Source: Diphasiastrum complanatum | Lineage: Eukaryota > Streptophyta > Lycopodiopsida > Lycopodiales > Lycopodiaceae | Reading direction: 5' to 3' | Assembly (NCBI GenBank): GCA_029204225.1 | Contig: CM055106.1 | Location: 49,119,337-49,183,336 of the forward strand | DNA: 64,000 bases | Shown here: one piece after another, positions 9,800 to 22,291 of the stretch | Position numbering within the stretch: position 1 is the first letter of the stretch | Layout of the letters: each line of letters begins with the position of its first letter | The notes under the pieces: generated by a model | The model's input: only the letters and a program-made list of their open reading frames with translations | Database searches by the model: none | What the model was told of the DNA's origin: nothing | Program-made: the position numbers and the translations under genes

Positions 9800-10714
9800 A
9801 TTTGGAGGGTGTTGTAAAGCTGACTCAAGAGCACCAAGTGTGCCCCGTAAGACTCAGAGGGAGTGACACTCTCAAAATTCCCAGAGCAAAATTAGGAAGT
9901 CAAGGACTGAGCCTTCAACTTGTGGTGAGCCAATCAAATAGTTACAAGTCATGAGCTAGCTCTGGAACTCAAGTCATGGCCTACCTAGTCAGCTCCTAGG
10001 ACCCATGTCTAGGAGCTAAGTTGATTTTGCCCCTCGAGACAGCTCTCGGGATCCATATATGGGAGCTAGACCGATTCTACCAGGCTTAATCAACAAAATA
10101 AAAATTAAGTCCACAAAAGCGTGCTTTACCAGACAACACCATATTCCAAGACAGAAAGGGCATGCCAAATCACAACAAAACTATAATGAGAGTTAAACAA
10201 ATAGAAACTTGGGTAGCTTAATCAACGCCAAGAGTCCGGTCGCCAAGTCTCAGCCCAGCACAAGCCAGGCACAATGCCCAACACGTGTTGGTGGCCTCTG
10301 AGACCAATCAATCTATGTATAAATATAACCTCTTCTAGATTTAGTAAAGTTGATCATTGGGGATAATTGCCATTTTGATTTCACCTCCAAGTTGGTCCTA
10401 GTACAACCTTTTTGCGTCGCTGGTGCTTAAGGATCCACGTCATCGATGTGTGGCCCACTGGTATGCCATTTGGTTAGTTTGGCTACCACTATGTCTTGAG
10501 ATTTCCCGAGTGACTTGTCTTTATCTTTTTTTACCTTTTGGGGACAAATTCTAAGTTGGTTTTCGGGTTGATTGGGATTTATGTTCCTATATTTGAATGA
10601 TAGGCTGGTTGTTTTTTCTAAGTTGGCTTTTCAATGAGTTCATATTGGATGAATGTTAGACTTAAGCGTGTCTTGAGAAAACTGCTCAAGTCTCAATGCC
10701 CTTTGAAGCGTCGT
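9800..10714. other. Non-coding, apart from the hairpins
   Basis: A TATA-like tgtataaatataacc occurs near 10315. No coding motif was found. With the flanking repeat pair (9540 and 10715) it could be the inside of an old element, but I saw no PBS. Confidence 0.4.
9991..10067. repeat. Two tandem hairpin units
   Basis: agctcctag (9991-9999) and ctaggagct (10009-10017) form a perfect 9-bp stem. About 50 bp later agctctc (10041-10047) and gggagct (10061-10067) repeat the design with one mismatch. The flanking gaYYgattYt is also repeated. Confidence 0.75.
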
Positions 10715-10985
10715 TGCTACAGAGGGCTATTATCCAATAGAGTGGCAAAGGCCACAAGCTATCCAAGGACCCAATTAAATGTGATAATGGCCCCAATGAA
10801 ACATTATCCCACATAATTGCATTTAGCAAGAGTTTTCCAACAACTATCTCATACATTTCTCTTTTGAATGGCAAGAATGTATAGTATGCATTGTGCAATA
10901 TAATATAAGTCCAAAGAAGAGGGCTTTAATTTAGGTGAAAGGCCATAATTACCCTACTATTGAAATTAGGTAATTGTGCAATTGC
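10715..10985. repeat. Dispersed repeat, copy 2
   Basis: Diverged partner of 9540-9790 without the microsatellite. Confidence 0.55.
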
Positions 10986-12719
10986 AACTATTTTGATGAC
11001 AAATGTATACATACGTACACCTTGTACAAAGAGAAAGGGTAGAGCACAAGTCTCCAAGATGTCACCATCGCGACAGAGTTGATTGTAGCCTGAGGCAGGA
11101 CAATTGATCTCCGGTGCCTTCCTTATCGGACAATTGGTCTCTGGTGCAATGCATTTCCATTTTTTAGTTGGAGAAAACCTTAGCGAAGAAACCATTTTGT
11201 CCATCCAACTAACCGTATTGAAAATCTTGGATTTAAACCCACTTTCCGCAGATTTACAGCATAAATTTTTTTCATCAATAGCATCAATTTTTTCCTTTCT
11301 TTTTCAAATGTACTCCAGTTGTAGTCCTGATGGGTCAGACTGAATCTGGTAACTTGTATCTATCTATCTGCCCACACTCCGCACCACAGCACCAAGTTCC
11401 AACCTTAGCAACGCGGACAGCTTCAGCCCTGACTGACGTTTCCCTTTTGCAGCGAGCACTCCGTTACATACATGTAAGTAAGTAAGATAACGTAACAGCA
11501 ACAGCTGCAGCAGCACCCACCTTCACCTGGGACCAGAAGCATCTTCCGTACGTAGTGAGCTGAACTACCTACTCCCATATCAACAGTTCACCAGAGGGAT
11601 TTGAGTTTGTTATGTTAGAATCTAGATAATGATATATCCCTCCCTCCTGTGTAAATGTTGAGAGCCAGCTAAAGCCTAAGAAGAACTTTATAGACGTTGC
11701 AGCCCGACCTTTCTCAGCCTGGGTGCGTGTGCCAGCAATGTGTATTGATAATGAGAAAAAGAGGTGGTAGAAAGAACCTGTTTGTGGAGAGGGAGGGGAC
11801 TCTAAGCCTTGAAGGAGGCTCAAAGGTCATCCATCACGTGGTTGGAGCCACATTATGTAGATCAATATCTGACATTGACAATGCAACCTATGACAAAAGC
11901 TGGAAATGGCCCATGTGATGGAAGAGGAAAGAAACAAGCATTGTTCAAATTTGACCAATGTTTTGTAGTCAAATCACATGTTGGGTGTGGAGGAAAAGCC
12001 CAAGTTCGAGGGACTTCTTTATGAGGGTTTTTTGCTTGAAGATGAAAGCCCCCGACAACCAAGGCAGGCTTTCTCGCATACAATGCCCACGTTGAGTTTT
12101 ATTTATATGGTGTTAGTTATGTGTCATGGGAGTTTTTAGAAAAATAAATCCCAAAATTTTCATGTCGACAACCAATGATTGACTACAACGTAGCGAGTGG
12201 ACTCTCCAAACTATCTGACAAACATCCATTGATTATTGATATGAAACATGTATCCGAAGTTTTAGCGCTAGGTGTCATTCCCTCATCTGCTATCCACATG
12301 AAAGTTTTCGTGGAAGGTTTTAGTTTTTGATACCCAAATGTAAATTGTGGTTTTAAGGTGGCTACAATATAGCAAAAAAAACAAAAACTTGGCATTGTGA
12401 AAATATATGAAGGACAATAAACCATTAACAAATTTGTCAAAGATGTCATTATATCTTGAAAAGTGCACATCAACTAACAATAAGAGCTCTTGATGGTAGT
12501 AAACTTCATGAAAATGTTTCAAATTTCAAATTGAATATTTTGAGAAATAAAAAATTGAGTAATTTGTTTTCATGGTTTGATAGCTTTATTTAAAGAGTAT
12601 AGGAAAAAAAAACTCTAGAAGGCAAATTTCCAAACCTATGATGGGACATCAACCTACAAGAAACATCATCTGAAAAAGGTATGTAGGGTGAACCTAATCA
12701 ATTTTCAACGCTAATTACG
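10986..12719. other. No gene recognised
   Basis: Short ORFs on both strands overlap each other and show no family motif. A block at 11806-11925 (aggctcaaaggtca, ggttggagccac, tatgacaaa) reappears, diverged, in the tandem repeat that follows (near 12980 and 13350). Confidence 0.45.
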
Positions 12720-13450
12720 ACCATCCAAAAAAATCCTTCTTTAATGTGATTAATTCAATTTTAGCTTGAATGATGTCTTTTGTACTATTATTATTTTCAC
12801 AAACAAACATTCAAGACAACTTCTAGCAAGTAAATCAACAATCTTATCATTTCAATGTCACCATTCTAATGAGCTCCAATATCAAAAACTAATACAACAC
12901 TATTTATCCAAAATAAAATTTTGATTTGCATATGACTTTACAAATATTTCTACATGTACTTTTTATACCTAGATAAGATGTAAGGGAGGCTCAAATGTCA
13001 TTACTTGGTTGGAGCCACTTTATGTATATCAAAATTGACATTGACATCATAACATATGACAAAGATGCAAGATAAAATCAAGTGTTTGTGGCAATCAACA
13101 TGGCCTTGCCTTTGCTATTATTAAATCAAAGCTATCTTTGAGAATGTGCTTTCTACCTTTATTCTTTCCAAACATACACTCTAAACAACCCTCATTAACT
13201 AATCTAACAATCTTATCATTTCATTGTCACTATTCTAGTGAACTCCAATATTGAAAACAAATGTTGGTAAATATTAATCCAATATTATTACACTTTGCAG
13301 ATAACTTATCACAAACTTCTATGTGTGCAATTCACACATAGTTAAGACATGAAAGAGGCTCAAAGGATGTCGCCTAGTTGGAGCCACATTATGCAAATCA
13401 ATAACCTACACTAACACTTAACCTATGGCCAAAGATGGGATGGCCCATGT
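12720..13450. repeat. Two diverged tandem units of about 367 bp
   Basis: caatcttatcatttca occurs at 12839 and 13207, and an aggctcaaa block with ggttggagccac occurs at 12985 and 13352. Both offsets are 367-368 bp, so this is a tandem duplication. The sequence shows no coding motif. Confidence 0.7.
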
Positions 13451-13873
13451 CATATTCAACCACCCTAATTATGTGTTATGCATCATTTTTATTTACCATA
13501 ATAGTATGGCTCTGAGGTGATAGCCTCACTATGAGGTGGAATGCTAGGTCAATGTTATGAATGGTTTAGTACCACATGTTAGCACCTTAGATTGCCTCAT
13601 GTCACAGATTCAAGCATGGACTATGCTTATGGTGGAACTCAGTTGCACTATGTATTTAGAAGAGAGAGAACCATGTATGATCTATTTAATCTACCCGAGG
13701 AGTAGGTGGATGGCATGAGCATGCTTGAGCTAGGTGTTTCTCTAGGCAATGAGTGCCCATAAGATCCGAGTACGATTGTCGATAATATGGGATGTTAGTT
13801 ATCATGATGGCTCTATGGATGGGGGAGGTAAGAAAGCGTTCATCAGTTAATGTGTGGAGTCCACCTTATGAAG
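13451..13873. other. No feature seen
   Basis: No ORF or repeat worth reporting between the tandem repeat and the Copia-3 LTR. Confidence 0.5.
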
Positions 13874-14593
13874 TGTGAAAATTCACATGTGTGGGAATGC
13901 CCTAATGTGTGATTATGATCTCCTAAGCTTTGTCTTTGCACTTTAGATCAACTATAGATTGAAATCCAAGATCAATGTCAAATTCTAAGGCAAAGATGCA
14001 AATCTATATGCATACATTCATCAACTGAGTTCTTTCACACGTGTGGAAAGCACATATGAAAAAAACTAAGTACAAAAAGTTGTTGCTCTCAGGTTGAGAG
14101 AGAAAGCAACTACAAGGCCTCGGGTAGAGAGAGAAAGTAAAATAGTCACAAATTGCCAAATCTCCATTAACTCTCAAAATCTCTATACAAAAGTGAGGTG
14201 AATCAAAGTACATGTAGTATCTTGAGGTAGTCCATGCTTAATTCTTATTGGACCCCTTTCTAGCACCTCTTACAGTCTATTGGATAAGTCATTCAACATC
14301 CCTACAATTTGATTGGACCCATCTATTGAAATTCTCACTTATGATTGGACCCTTGATTTTTTTCCAACACATTATCACTCATCAAATCTAAACTAGACAC
14401 TTGTAAAGAACCTAACAAGCTCGAGCTAAATCATAGTTGACTTTTGGCCTAATGATTGAAAAACATGTGTACTTGAAAATCTACCCTCTAAAGCCAAAGT
14501 TGGCCCTATCAACTACCTACATCAAAATACTTGATGAACAAACTTTATCAGACCCCTAAAGTCAAGACAGATAGCTTTTTTATATTTTTCACA
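13874..14593 (-). repeat. Copia-3 3' LTR (720 bp)
   Basis: On the minus strand the LTR starts TGTGAAAAATAT directly after a polypurine tract and ends at ATTTTCACA. This gives matching TGTGA...TCACA ends like the other copia LTRs here. It carries a CACACGTGTG palindrome at 14036-14045. The 5' half of the element is missing, so no target duplication can be tested. Confidence 0.75.
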
Positions 14594-14601
14594 CTCCTCC
14601 T
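14594..14601 (-). other. Copia-3 polypurine tract
   Basis: aggaggag on the minus strand lies between the pol remnant and the LTR, the same tract as in Copia-1 and Copia-4. Confidence 0.8.
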
Positions 14602-14616
14602 AAAAATATATCTATT

Positions 14617-15245
14617 CTAGAAAAGCATGGATCTTGGAATCAATCCAATATTAGATCTATGTTTGATGAAGAAACTCTTGAGTAGTGGCTTGGTGAGTAG
14701 ATCGGCAATACAAGAAGATGGATCAATATGCTCCAAATGGATCTCTCCTCCAATAAGCTTCTCTCTCACAAAGTGATGTGCAAATTCGACGTGCTTGCTC
14801 CTTGCATGAAAAATTGGATTGTTGGCAAGGGCTTGGGCTGAGATGTTGTCACAATAGATTAATGGTAGATCATCCTCCTTGATGCACTTTAGCTCCAATA
14901 AAATCCTCTTTATCCAAAGCACTCTTTTGTTGATGTAGTGAGTGCTTTATACTCGGCCTCACATGAAGAGAGATAGTATCTTGCTTTTTGGAAAGCCAAG
15001 ATATGAGATGTTCTCCAAGAAATATAGTATATGCACTTGTGGATTTTTGATCCACCTTGTCAGTAGCAAAATCCGAATTCGAGTAGCCAATAATGGATAG
15101 ACTTAACTTTTATAAAGCAAGCCAATCACGACATGAAGATATGTAGCTTAGCACTCTCTTGGCCATCTTCCAATGATGGATCTTTGGATCTTGCGTAGAT
15201 TGACTCAAGTTGTGCACACAATAGCTCAAGTCGGGCCTAGTGATC
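14617..15245 (-). pseudogene. Copia-3 pol remnant: RT end and RNase H
   Basis: On the minus strand the sequence begins inside the RT thumb/connection region (TRPDLSYCVHNLSQS, near 15240). It continues through KMAKRVLSYIS and SDFATDKVDQKSTSAYT to the RNase H end (SAQALANNPIFHARSKHVEF and IADLLTKPL), and stops just before the polypurine tract. At least one stop and one frameshift (near 14940, where the usual SSTEAEY region is damaged) show decay. Everything upstream of the RT end is gone, cut near 15245 beside a T-rich run. Confidence 0.85.
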
Positions 15246-15339
15246 ATTCTTTTTTTTCTTAATTGTCTTTTTCCAAAAAAAGAAAATAAACCAAGTAATG
15301 AAAAACAAAGATTTCATAAAACAATAGAAGTAAAACTAA

Positions 15340-15595
15340 TAAGGTGCTGGATTATGTTGGTTGAACTGGCTGAACCGGCTGCCAAAACTTGCTTAGTCGG
15401 TTGCCATTCACCTTAAAATCAAATCGTTTGCCATCCAAGTGTTCTAAAATAATTGCTCCCTAGTTCAATATTTCTTTCACCTTGTATGGTCCTTCACTTG
15501 TAAACCTCCATTTGCCTTTGATCAGTTTCATCTTATACATTAATGCTAGATCTCCTTCCTTTAGGTCTTTTTCTATAATTGGTGATTGTGTCATG
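15340..15595 (-). pseudogene. Gypsy-A integrase C-terminal region
   Basis: The frame reads EKDLKEGDLALMYKMK, KGKWRFTSEGPYKV and, after a stop, a HLDGKRFDFKVNGNRLSKFW end typical of gypsy integrase tails. It follows TKWVEA almost directly. Comparison with Gypsy-B shows that most of the catalytic core between these points is deleted. Confidence 0.8.
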
Positions 15596-16067
15596 CTTCA
15601 ACCCACTTGGTCATGTAGTTAGTTGCAACGATGATATATCTAGCTTGAGATCCTCTTGCCACAGGATAAATAGGACTAACGTAGTCATGGCCCCATTTCT
15701 TGAATGGTGCTTGTGATAAAACTGAATGCAAAGGTTCATAATTCTGCTTTGTACGACGCCATGCTCGTTGACAAACATCACATAACTGAATATAATTTTC
15801 CGTATCTTTATGAAGTGTAGGCCACCAACATCCTGATTGTAAAAGTTTGTGAACGGTGATATCTGTTGAAAAATGTCCTCCGCCCATTCCATCATGCGAA
15901 AACATGATTAGTTTAGATACTTCATGCAACAAAACACATCTTCTCAAAATATCATCAATTCCTCGGTGATATAATTGGCCCGCAATCAATTGATAAGGTT
16001 GTGCCTTCATAATCAATGGCCTCTTTGGTACTTTTGTCAAGGAGTCATTGGGTTGGCCTAGCATCAA
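15591..16067 (-). pseudogene. Gypsy-A integrase zinc domain and start of core
   Basis: The 158-codon frame contains the His/Cys zinc-binding layout, with two His around HDGMGGGHF and the CDVC pair in NYIQLCDVCQRA. QAPFKKWGHDYVSPIYPVARGSQARYIIVAT begins the catalytic core. The frame ends after TKWVEA, where a deletion joins it to the tail region. Confidence 0.85.
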
Positions 16068-16488
16068 TAGATTTTAACAATATTGACTGCCCACTCAGGT
16101 ATTGCTTCAACGTAGAACAACGCAACATCTGGTAGCTCATCATCCACTTCAGTATTAACTGGTGTTGTTTCGATCCTTGAGACATGGTTGGCGGATAATG
16201 TTGTTTACCTTTTCGAACCACAACTCGAAAATCAAATTTGGTCAATAAAAGTTGCCATCTTGCAATACGTCCCGTGTTACACATCTTGTTTACTTAATAA
16301 AGTATTGGCTGATGATCTGTATAAAATGAAAAACGCATTTCCATTAGATAATGTTGAAACTTCTTAACATAAAAAACCATGGCTAATGCTTCTCGTTCTA
16401 TTGTCGAATAATTCTTTTCAAAACTTGTAAGTTGTCTACTTACAAACCTAATAGGATAATCTTTCTTGTATTCACCTAGCTGCGTCAA
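16045..16488 (-). pseudogene. Gypsy-A RNase H
   Basis: Motifs typical of gypsy RNase H are IRFVSRQLTSFEKNYSTIEREALAMVF and YTDHQPILY, then, after a break near 16290, GRIARWQLLL and FDFRVVVRKGKQH. The gypsy DHVSR motif is altered after a frameshift. Confidence 0.85.
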
Positions 16489-16499
16489 AACTGATCCAA

Positions 16500-18140
16500 T
16501 AGCATATTTTGATGCATCAGTATGAACATGAAATTACTCAATTGTCCAAATTAAAGCTCATAGGACCGGTGCAGAAGCTAAAGCTTTCTTCAATTTTTCA
16601 AATGCTTCCAATGTCTCAACTGTCCAGATTGGTACAATAGTCGACTTATATATAGGTCTTGCTAAATCCGCAAAGAATAAAATAAATATTCAATAGTAAT
16701 TTGCATGACCCATAAAAACGTAGACTCCTCGAATTGTTCCTGGCGGCGGTAACTCCACTATGACTGATTTTAAAACAATCTGTAGCAATGCCATGTCTTG
16801 ATTGTGAAAGTACTATACTTTAGGACCATAAATGGATCTACAAAAGATCCACAAGAGTGATTAGATGCTTGCTTAACAATCTATCAAAAAACTAGACACA
16901 AAAAAGTTGATCTAGATTGGCAATTTGACAAACAACAAGCATTAACAATCAAAAGCATTGATCAACATTGAAATCCAAGCCCACACGTGCAAGCCACAGC
17001 CTGTTGTACGGCCTGTAGATTGAGAATGAAGTAGAAATCAATCTGATTTCATTTGGATCACAAAAACTCAATGTACATAGTGAACTAGCTTGAGATTGCC
17101 AATGAGCTCCAAAAACATTTTGTCTTCTCACGGAACTTGAAATACATAGCAAATTCGACTTCTGTTTTGAAGTTAGGTGGATTTCTAGAATGTAATAAGG
17201 GAGTTAAATCAGTCTTTTTTTCCTAAAATGAAACCCTAGTCTATTTCCTAAAGTCATGCTTGGTAGATAGCTAGTTGTCAATTTTCACCTTAAATCTAGG
17301 ATTTATGTCCCATAAACTAGGAATCACTACCAAAATGACATGATCAACCCTATGGACATGACCTAACCTACATTAGGATGGGTTTCCCATGTGGCATCAT
17401 GGCCTCACATGTGTGTGACCCACTTGTGTACACAATTTACACTATTCTACATGGTTTTTTATCAAGCTAGATTTGCCAATTTTTGGCAATTCTCACATTG
17501 ATATCACATGTCCAAGGACAACTCCATGAGTAACCCAAATTTGACACTTTTTAGGATTTAAGGAGACTTGGTATTTGAGACAACGTTCAAATACTTTTTC
17601 CAAACGATCCAAGTGGTCTATATCGGCACTATGGACTCCGAGATCATCCAAGTAGATTTCAAGGAATTTCTGCAAGTAATCTGTAAAGGAAAACTGCATC
17701 ACTCTTTGAAATGAACTAGGTCCATTACAAAGTCCAAACGGCATAACTTTATAAGCATTTATAAACATAAGTTTCCCATTCTATTGCAAAAGCTATTTTA
17801 CGGCGATCCGCAGGTGCGATCTTGACTTGGTTGTAGCCACTAAATCCATCCAAAAAACAGTAGGCTTCCGCTCTAGCAAGGCATTCCATTATACTTTTAG
17901 TGAAAGGTAACAGAATGTGATCATTTTGTATCACTTTTCAGGGCTTTGAGATTCACGCAAATTCTCATCTTCCCACTCTTCATAGGAACAACAACAACTG
18001 GCGAAACCCATTCCGTATATTCAATTTTGTAAATAAAGTCGGCTTCAAGTAACCTCTGTAGTTCTTTCTTAATAAGTTCAGTTACGGATTATCACGATAA
18101 AATCTTGTGACCTTAGGGAGTGCATCAGGCATCAAGGGTA
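16500..18140 (-). pseudogene. Gypsy-A reverse transcriptase, split by a solo LTR
   Basis: On the minus strand, 18070-17940 encodes IKKELQRLLEADFIYK and SPVVVVPMKSGKMRICVN. 17934-17749 carries CFLDGFSGYNQVKIA. 17768-17498 carries MPFGLCNGPSSFQRVM, the active site YLDD and KKCQIWVTHGVVLGHVIS. The solo LTR (16803-17497) interrupts here. The thumb and connection continue at 16802-16500 (VELPPPGTIRG, HTDASKYAIGSVL). Stops and frameshifts occur independently of the insertion. Confidence 0.85.
16803..17497 (-). repeat. Solo copia-type LTR (695 bp) in Gypsy-A
   Basis: The segment has TGTGA...TCACA ends and is flanked by the perfect 5-bp duplication ttgat (16798-16802 and 17498-17502). It interrupts the Gypsy-A RT exactly. 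It has no coding content. On the minus strand it runs TGTGAGAATTGCC to GTACTTTCACA, resembling the Copia-4 LTR in layout, with a CACACGTG core near 16982. It is what remains after LTR-LTR recombination of a full element. Confidence 0.92.
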
Positions 18141-18173
18141 TTGTATGCTCAATAATTGATGTAGGTATCCCTT

Positions 18174-18431
18174 TTAGATCATCCAAGCAAAATAGTCTTG
18201 ATACTTGATCAATAACTTTCTTAACGCTTGAAATTGTTTGGGAGTAATTTGTGCTCCAACTTGCACCATTTTCTCTAGTTTTTCTGGTTCAGCAAGATTC
18301 ATTGGTTGTGCCCTAGCTGGTCCATCGTAAACATCTTTCGTTTCTGGTTCTTGCTCTTCTGGTTCACGATGAGCTTTCGGTAACATCATCACAACATCAT
18401 CTAAAGTAAAGCGTCTGAAATGCTCAGGCAT
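18174..18431 (-). pseudogene. Gypsy-A protease-RT linker
   Basis: The frame begins MPEHFRRFTLDDVV, is acidic in the middle and ends LRKLLIKYQDYFAWMI. Gypsy polyproteins commonly have this (KYxDxFAW) just before the RT. An open frame at 18637-18443, rich in Ser, Lys and Pro, probably belongs to the same linker. Confidence 0.7.
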
Positions 18432-19327
18432 ATCAAGCTATACTACTTCTGATTGTTCTTTTCATAAGGAGTGATCTTGGATCTTCGTTTAGCTTTCTTG
18501 GTAGGAATCAATCGTGGAGGTGGTGATTTCCTAGAAGATGTGGTCTTCTCTGAAGGTGACGACTTCCTTGATGGTGATTTCTTGCGAGAATTATGACTTG
18601 AAGAATCATCCTTGATCTTTTCTTGTCCTTTATCCAATAAAGGTGGTATATTTTTAGATCAACTTTTCAAGATAATTTTTACCATTTCAGGACCGTATTA
18701 TAGTGTTGCTTAGTCTGTCTCTTCGTCATTGATCTTGCAATCTTTCCTTCCTTCAATATAACTGCTTTTGGCGGTTTTCTTGTTGGTTCATCCGGAATAT
18801 CTCAAACTCCAAACCTCGTAGGATCCATATGATTGAGAATCTACTCATCTATAAGCTTTGCATCTTTATCATAAGTCAAGGTGCGACTCACATGAATGAT
18901 CAATCGGATCTAGAATTGGATCTATTGATATCCAAGCTACGTTCATCATATTCAATGGAAAAGTGATCTGCTTATCCAAAGTTCAATCAGGTAAAGGAAT
19001 CTCGCTCAATTCGGATTGATTATCTCGTTGACACATATAGCATGTTGTACAATCCACTATTGCAAGATCTTGGTTCCAATTGACAGTATCCGTTTGAGAG
19101 TCATAGTGAACTCCCAGAGTATTCACTTGTCGATCACAAGTATAATCCGTTGTGATGAATCATCATCCCCTTTTTGGACTACTAGCTTGATAGTCCAAGT
19201 GATTGGATCAACTTTTACTGCACGCTCATGATTCTCGAAAGTAATTTTTCCAGTGCCCCAGTTATAAATCACTTGCACAACTCGTAATTATGGATGTCCC
19301 AATAAGACACGATATACATTCGGTGCG

Positions 19328-19561
19328 TCAGGTAAGTCCATTACTACAAAAGTAATGACAAACTGCACTCCAACAAATTTGACAGGTATCTGAGTCTACC
19401 ATTCCCTTAGGACGGTGATCAACTAGTTTAATGGCAAAAGTTGCAGGTTTTATCTTAGTAAGGCCCCACTTTGCACACAGCCTTGTTGAAATGCGGTTAA
19501 CTCCATAACCTCCATCTATCACGGCTGCTTCTTTACCAAACTGTCTATGTTGTATCGGCAA
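19328..19561 (-). pseudogene. Gypsy-A protease-like region
   Basis: AAVIDGGYGVNRISTRLC resembles the plant gypsy retropepsin motif in which the active-site Asp is followed by GGAGVN (here GGYGVN). The frame starts after the flap-proximal region and ends within the domain, so it is partial. The frame at 19783-19586 (PLMVVTRAQKQKE) may be the gag-protease junction. Confidence 0.7.
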
Positions 19562-19800
19562 GGTGATATTTTGTTGCTCACTTTCCTAGGTTGCTCCTAC
19601 ATTGAGTACTGGATGAACTAGAACCTCTTTCTGCTTCTGAGCTCTGGTAACAACCATCAAAGGTACACTTGGTTTAGTAGGCTGAGCTGTTGCTCTTTGC
19701 TTGATCATAATTATATTCACTAGAGCAGCAATTGGCGGTGGTTTGGTCTTGCTGGACAATCCTTGTAACGATGTCCATAACATCCGAGTGGTGCTCTATC

Positions 19801-21441
19801 CCATCGTCTCATTGCTTGACTAATTCGCATTAGGATCTTGCTAATGTCTCTTTCCCCATTGAATTTGGCTTACAGTTAGTAGAAATCTTACATGGGCTTG
19901 AAACCGATTTATTGCCTATGATGTGCTCATGGGGTGCAAGTTATACACACCGATTTGTTTGATAAGCGATGATATTTTCACCGACCGTCAGGTCTAGGTA
20001 TTTTGCTAGACAGTACCGATGGTGGGTGTGACTAGTGTGACGCTTAACCAAGGCGGTGTATTTCAACCGCGGATGGTGGACGGTCCGCTCTTGTGTTTCA
20101 AAGAGGTCGGGGTTATCAACTCAATCACTGTGCGATACCCATTCATTGCAAAAAATTACGTTCATAACTTTGATAGCTTCTTGAAGTTAGGTAGGTTAGT
20201 CCATCCTTAAAAAAACCAAAAATTGTGCATAACAAAAAGATAGTGTGAGTAGTTACCGCTAAACGATATAGCCCCTATCACATGTCAGTCTAACATAGGA
20301 GGATTCTGTTCCCTATAGTATGAAAATCGATTTACGTGGGCATGAAAGTATTGATAATGATTCATGACATATGCGAGTAACGAAATGAACAATGTGCAAC
20401 GAGGACATTTATCCTACGTTTCAAAAAATTGACAACAAGACCAAAAGTTACCTCATGTCTGTAGGGGGGAGGGGCAAGTTACCTCATGTGTGAAGAGGGG
20501 ACCAGTTGCCGCAAGAGCCCCAAGTCACGAGTCCATTTTGCCTGTCCAACCTAATTAACCCGAGAGAATATGGTATCCCTCCATCATGGCCATCTGTCAC
20601 TCCACTCCAAAGGAAAGAGAATCGGTCCTCAGCACAAAATCAATGAGGCACAATAATGCCAAGCTTTGTGATTGCTCAGCTAGGACAAGTATTGTTGGTC
20701 TGAGGCAGAACGTTCTGCACTTACATGCTAGAGGTGCATAGTGAAGATGAAGGATGCAAGGGCAGCAGACCTCACGCATGCATTCTATCCTACAAGCTAC
20801 AACAGATTTTGAGGTAAATGGACCCAGATTAGAGGCATGAGCACATGGTGGACTGCAAATGGGCGTAGTTACAACATGTTGTCATTTGAGTGCGCCATCA
20901 TGTCCGGATCTTCAATTGGCCTGAGTGAGGGCTAGGCCTTGTTTTTGCATCATTGCTGGTTCGCAATCTCAAAATTGCAAGCTAATGGCTTTGGTTTGTT
21001 TCAGATAGCTGATTTGAGCCTGATTCTGTAAGCTCTGGATCCATCACAACAAGTCGGGACAGGAGCTGCAACGGTTTAAATGCAAGCACAAAGTGGAGGC
21101 CATTACTGTCAGAACTTGACTAATATGCATTCGCTTGCGATCCTTAGATTCTTTGCAGATCTATGAAACAGTTGATGCTTTTGTGATGTTGGGTTTCTGC
21201 TGGCGGACTGAATGAATCAATCAGATGGGCAGATTGCTTCAATTCTGCTCACAGATTGCGCCCATCAACAGTGTGCAGGCAGTGGAATGATTAGCTTTTG
21301 ACCAAAATTGAAGTTGGTGGAGCAGCAGAGGTCAGCGCTCCTGTAGCGATGGCTTTCTTCCTTCAATGGATAATAATCAAGCCTCATTAATAGCTCAGAC
21401 AGCTTAGGTAATTGTGCTCTCAGACAGTGATCAGATCTGTA
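19801..21441. other. No gene recognised
   Basis: This may contain decayed Gypsy-A gag or leader near 19.8-20.3 kb, but no zinc knuckle or PBS was seen. The aagga at 21442-21446 is the target site of Copia-4. Confidence 0.5.
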
Positions 21442-21446
21442 AAGGA

Positions 21447-22278
21447 TGTGAAAAATGTAAAAATAAGCTTGGTAGAGGCCAAAAATCTTGTATATAGATA
21501 AACACACATGTGTGGAGCCTGTTCACACGTGTGAAAATAGTGTACTTGTCATGTACCATAATCATGTAGGTTGTACATATGATTTAATTCAAGTTCTAGT
21601 GGCTAAAAAGGCCAAAAACTAGTTTTCTAGACATATGACACATGGCATCAATCTATTGATTGCATGAGCCACATCCTTTGGTTAGGTGTCATATCACATG
21701 TGTAGAGGACAGCTCACATGTGTGGAATAAGCTGAAGTAGGCGAATTTTGACTTCTAGAAGATTTCCAAGTAGATCTCCATATAGAAGGAAAATGGACCA
21801 AAAGTGCTCAAAATAGAAGGTTTTGTCCAAGTGTCAGTTTTGCATGATGAATCATCATATGACAAAGCACCTTCACACATGTGGGATCATAGGGATGATC
21901 AGTACCACGAGCTCCTACTTATTGTATATATAGAGCCACATTTGGCCATAATCAATGTGAGACACCAATCTTGGTTTTGAAAGCGATTTTGAGTGATTCT
22001 CTCCATTTGTCTACATTTGTTTTGATTGTTTTGAGGTTCTATCAGTATGTACTTGATTTTCAGGTTGTAGTCCGTACTCATACTGTGTTTCACACGTGTG
22101 AAACCATAAATTACACTTACCTTCAATTAATGATTGTTCTTGTTAGGATTTTGTGTCTAGAATTGATCTAGATTGATCTTAATCTCAAGTAGATTGATAG
22201 ATCAAGTAATCTGACAACCAATCCCTCTTGAGGATCAGATTAGGATCCACTCTTGGTCCTTTTTGTACTTTTTGCACA
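21447..22278 (+). repeat. Copia-4 5' LTR
   Basis: It starts TGTGAAAAATG and ends TTTTTGCACA just before the PBS. It holds two CACACGTGTG palindromes (21524-21533, 22091-22100) and a TATA-like gtatatatagagcc near 21925. The same family supplies the LTRs of Copia-5. Confidence 0.95.
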
Positions 22279-22291
22279 TGGTATCAGAGCC
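22279..22291 (+). other. Copia-4 primer-binding site
   Basis: tggtatcagagcc is a perfect match to the plant initiator tRNA-Met primer site, immediately after the LTR. Confidence 0.95.

Larger units (their letters stand above)
15330..19800 (-). mobile_element. Gypsy-A: decayed Ty3/gypsy element, minus strand
   Basis: Pieces occur in the usual gypsy order on the minus strand: protease-like region (19561-19328), linker (18431-18174), reverse transcriptase (18140-16500, split by a solo LTR), RNase H (16488-16045), integrase zinc domain and start of the core (16067-15591), and integrase C-terminus (15595-15340). There are many frameshifts and stops. The integrase is closely similar to that of Gypsy-B (shared QAPFKKWG, SQARYIIVAT and TKWVEA), so both are one family. 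LTRs were not found; 19800-21441 may hold decayed gag and leader. Confidence 0.85.
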
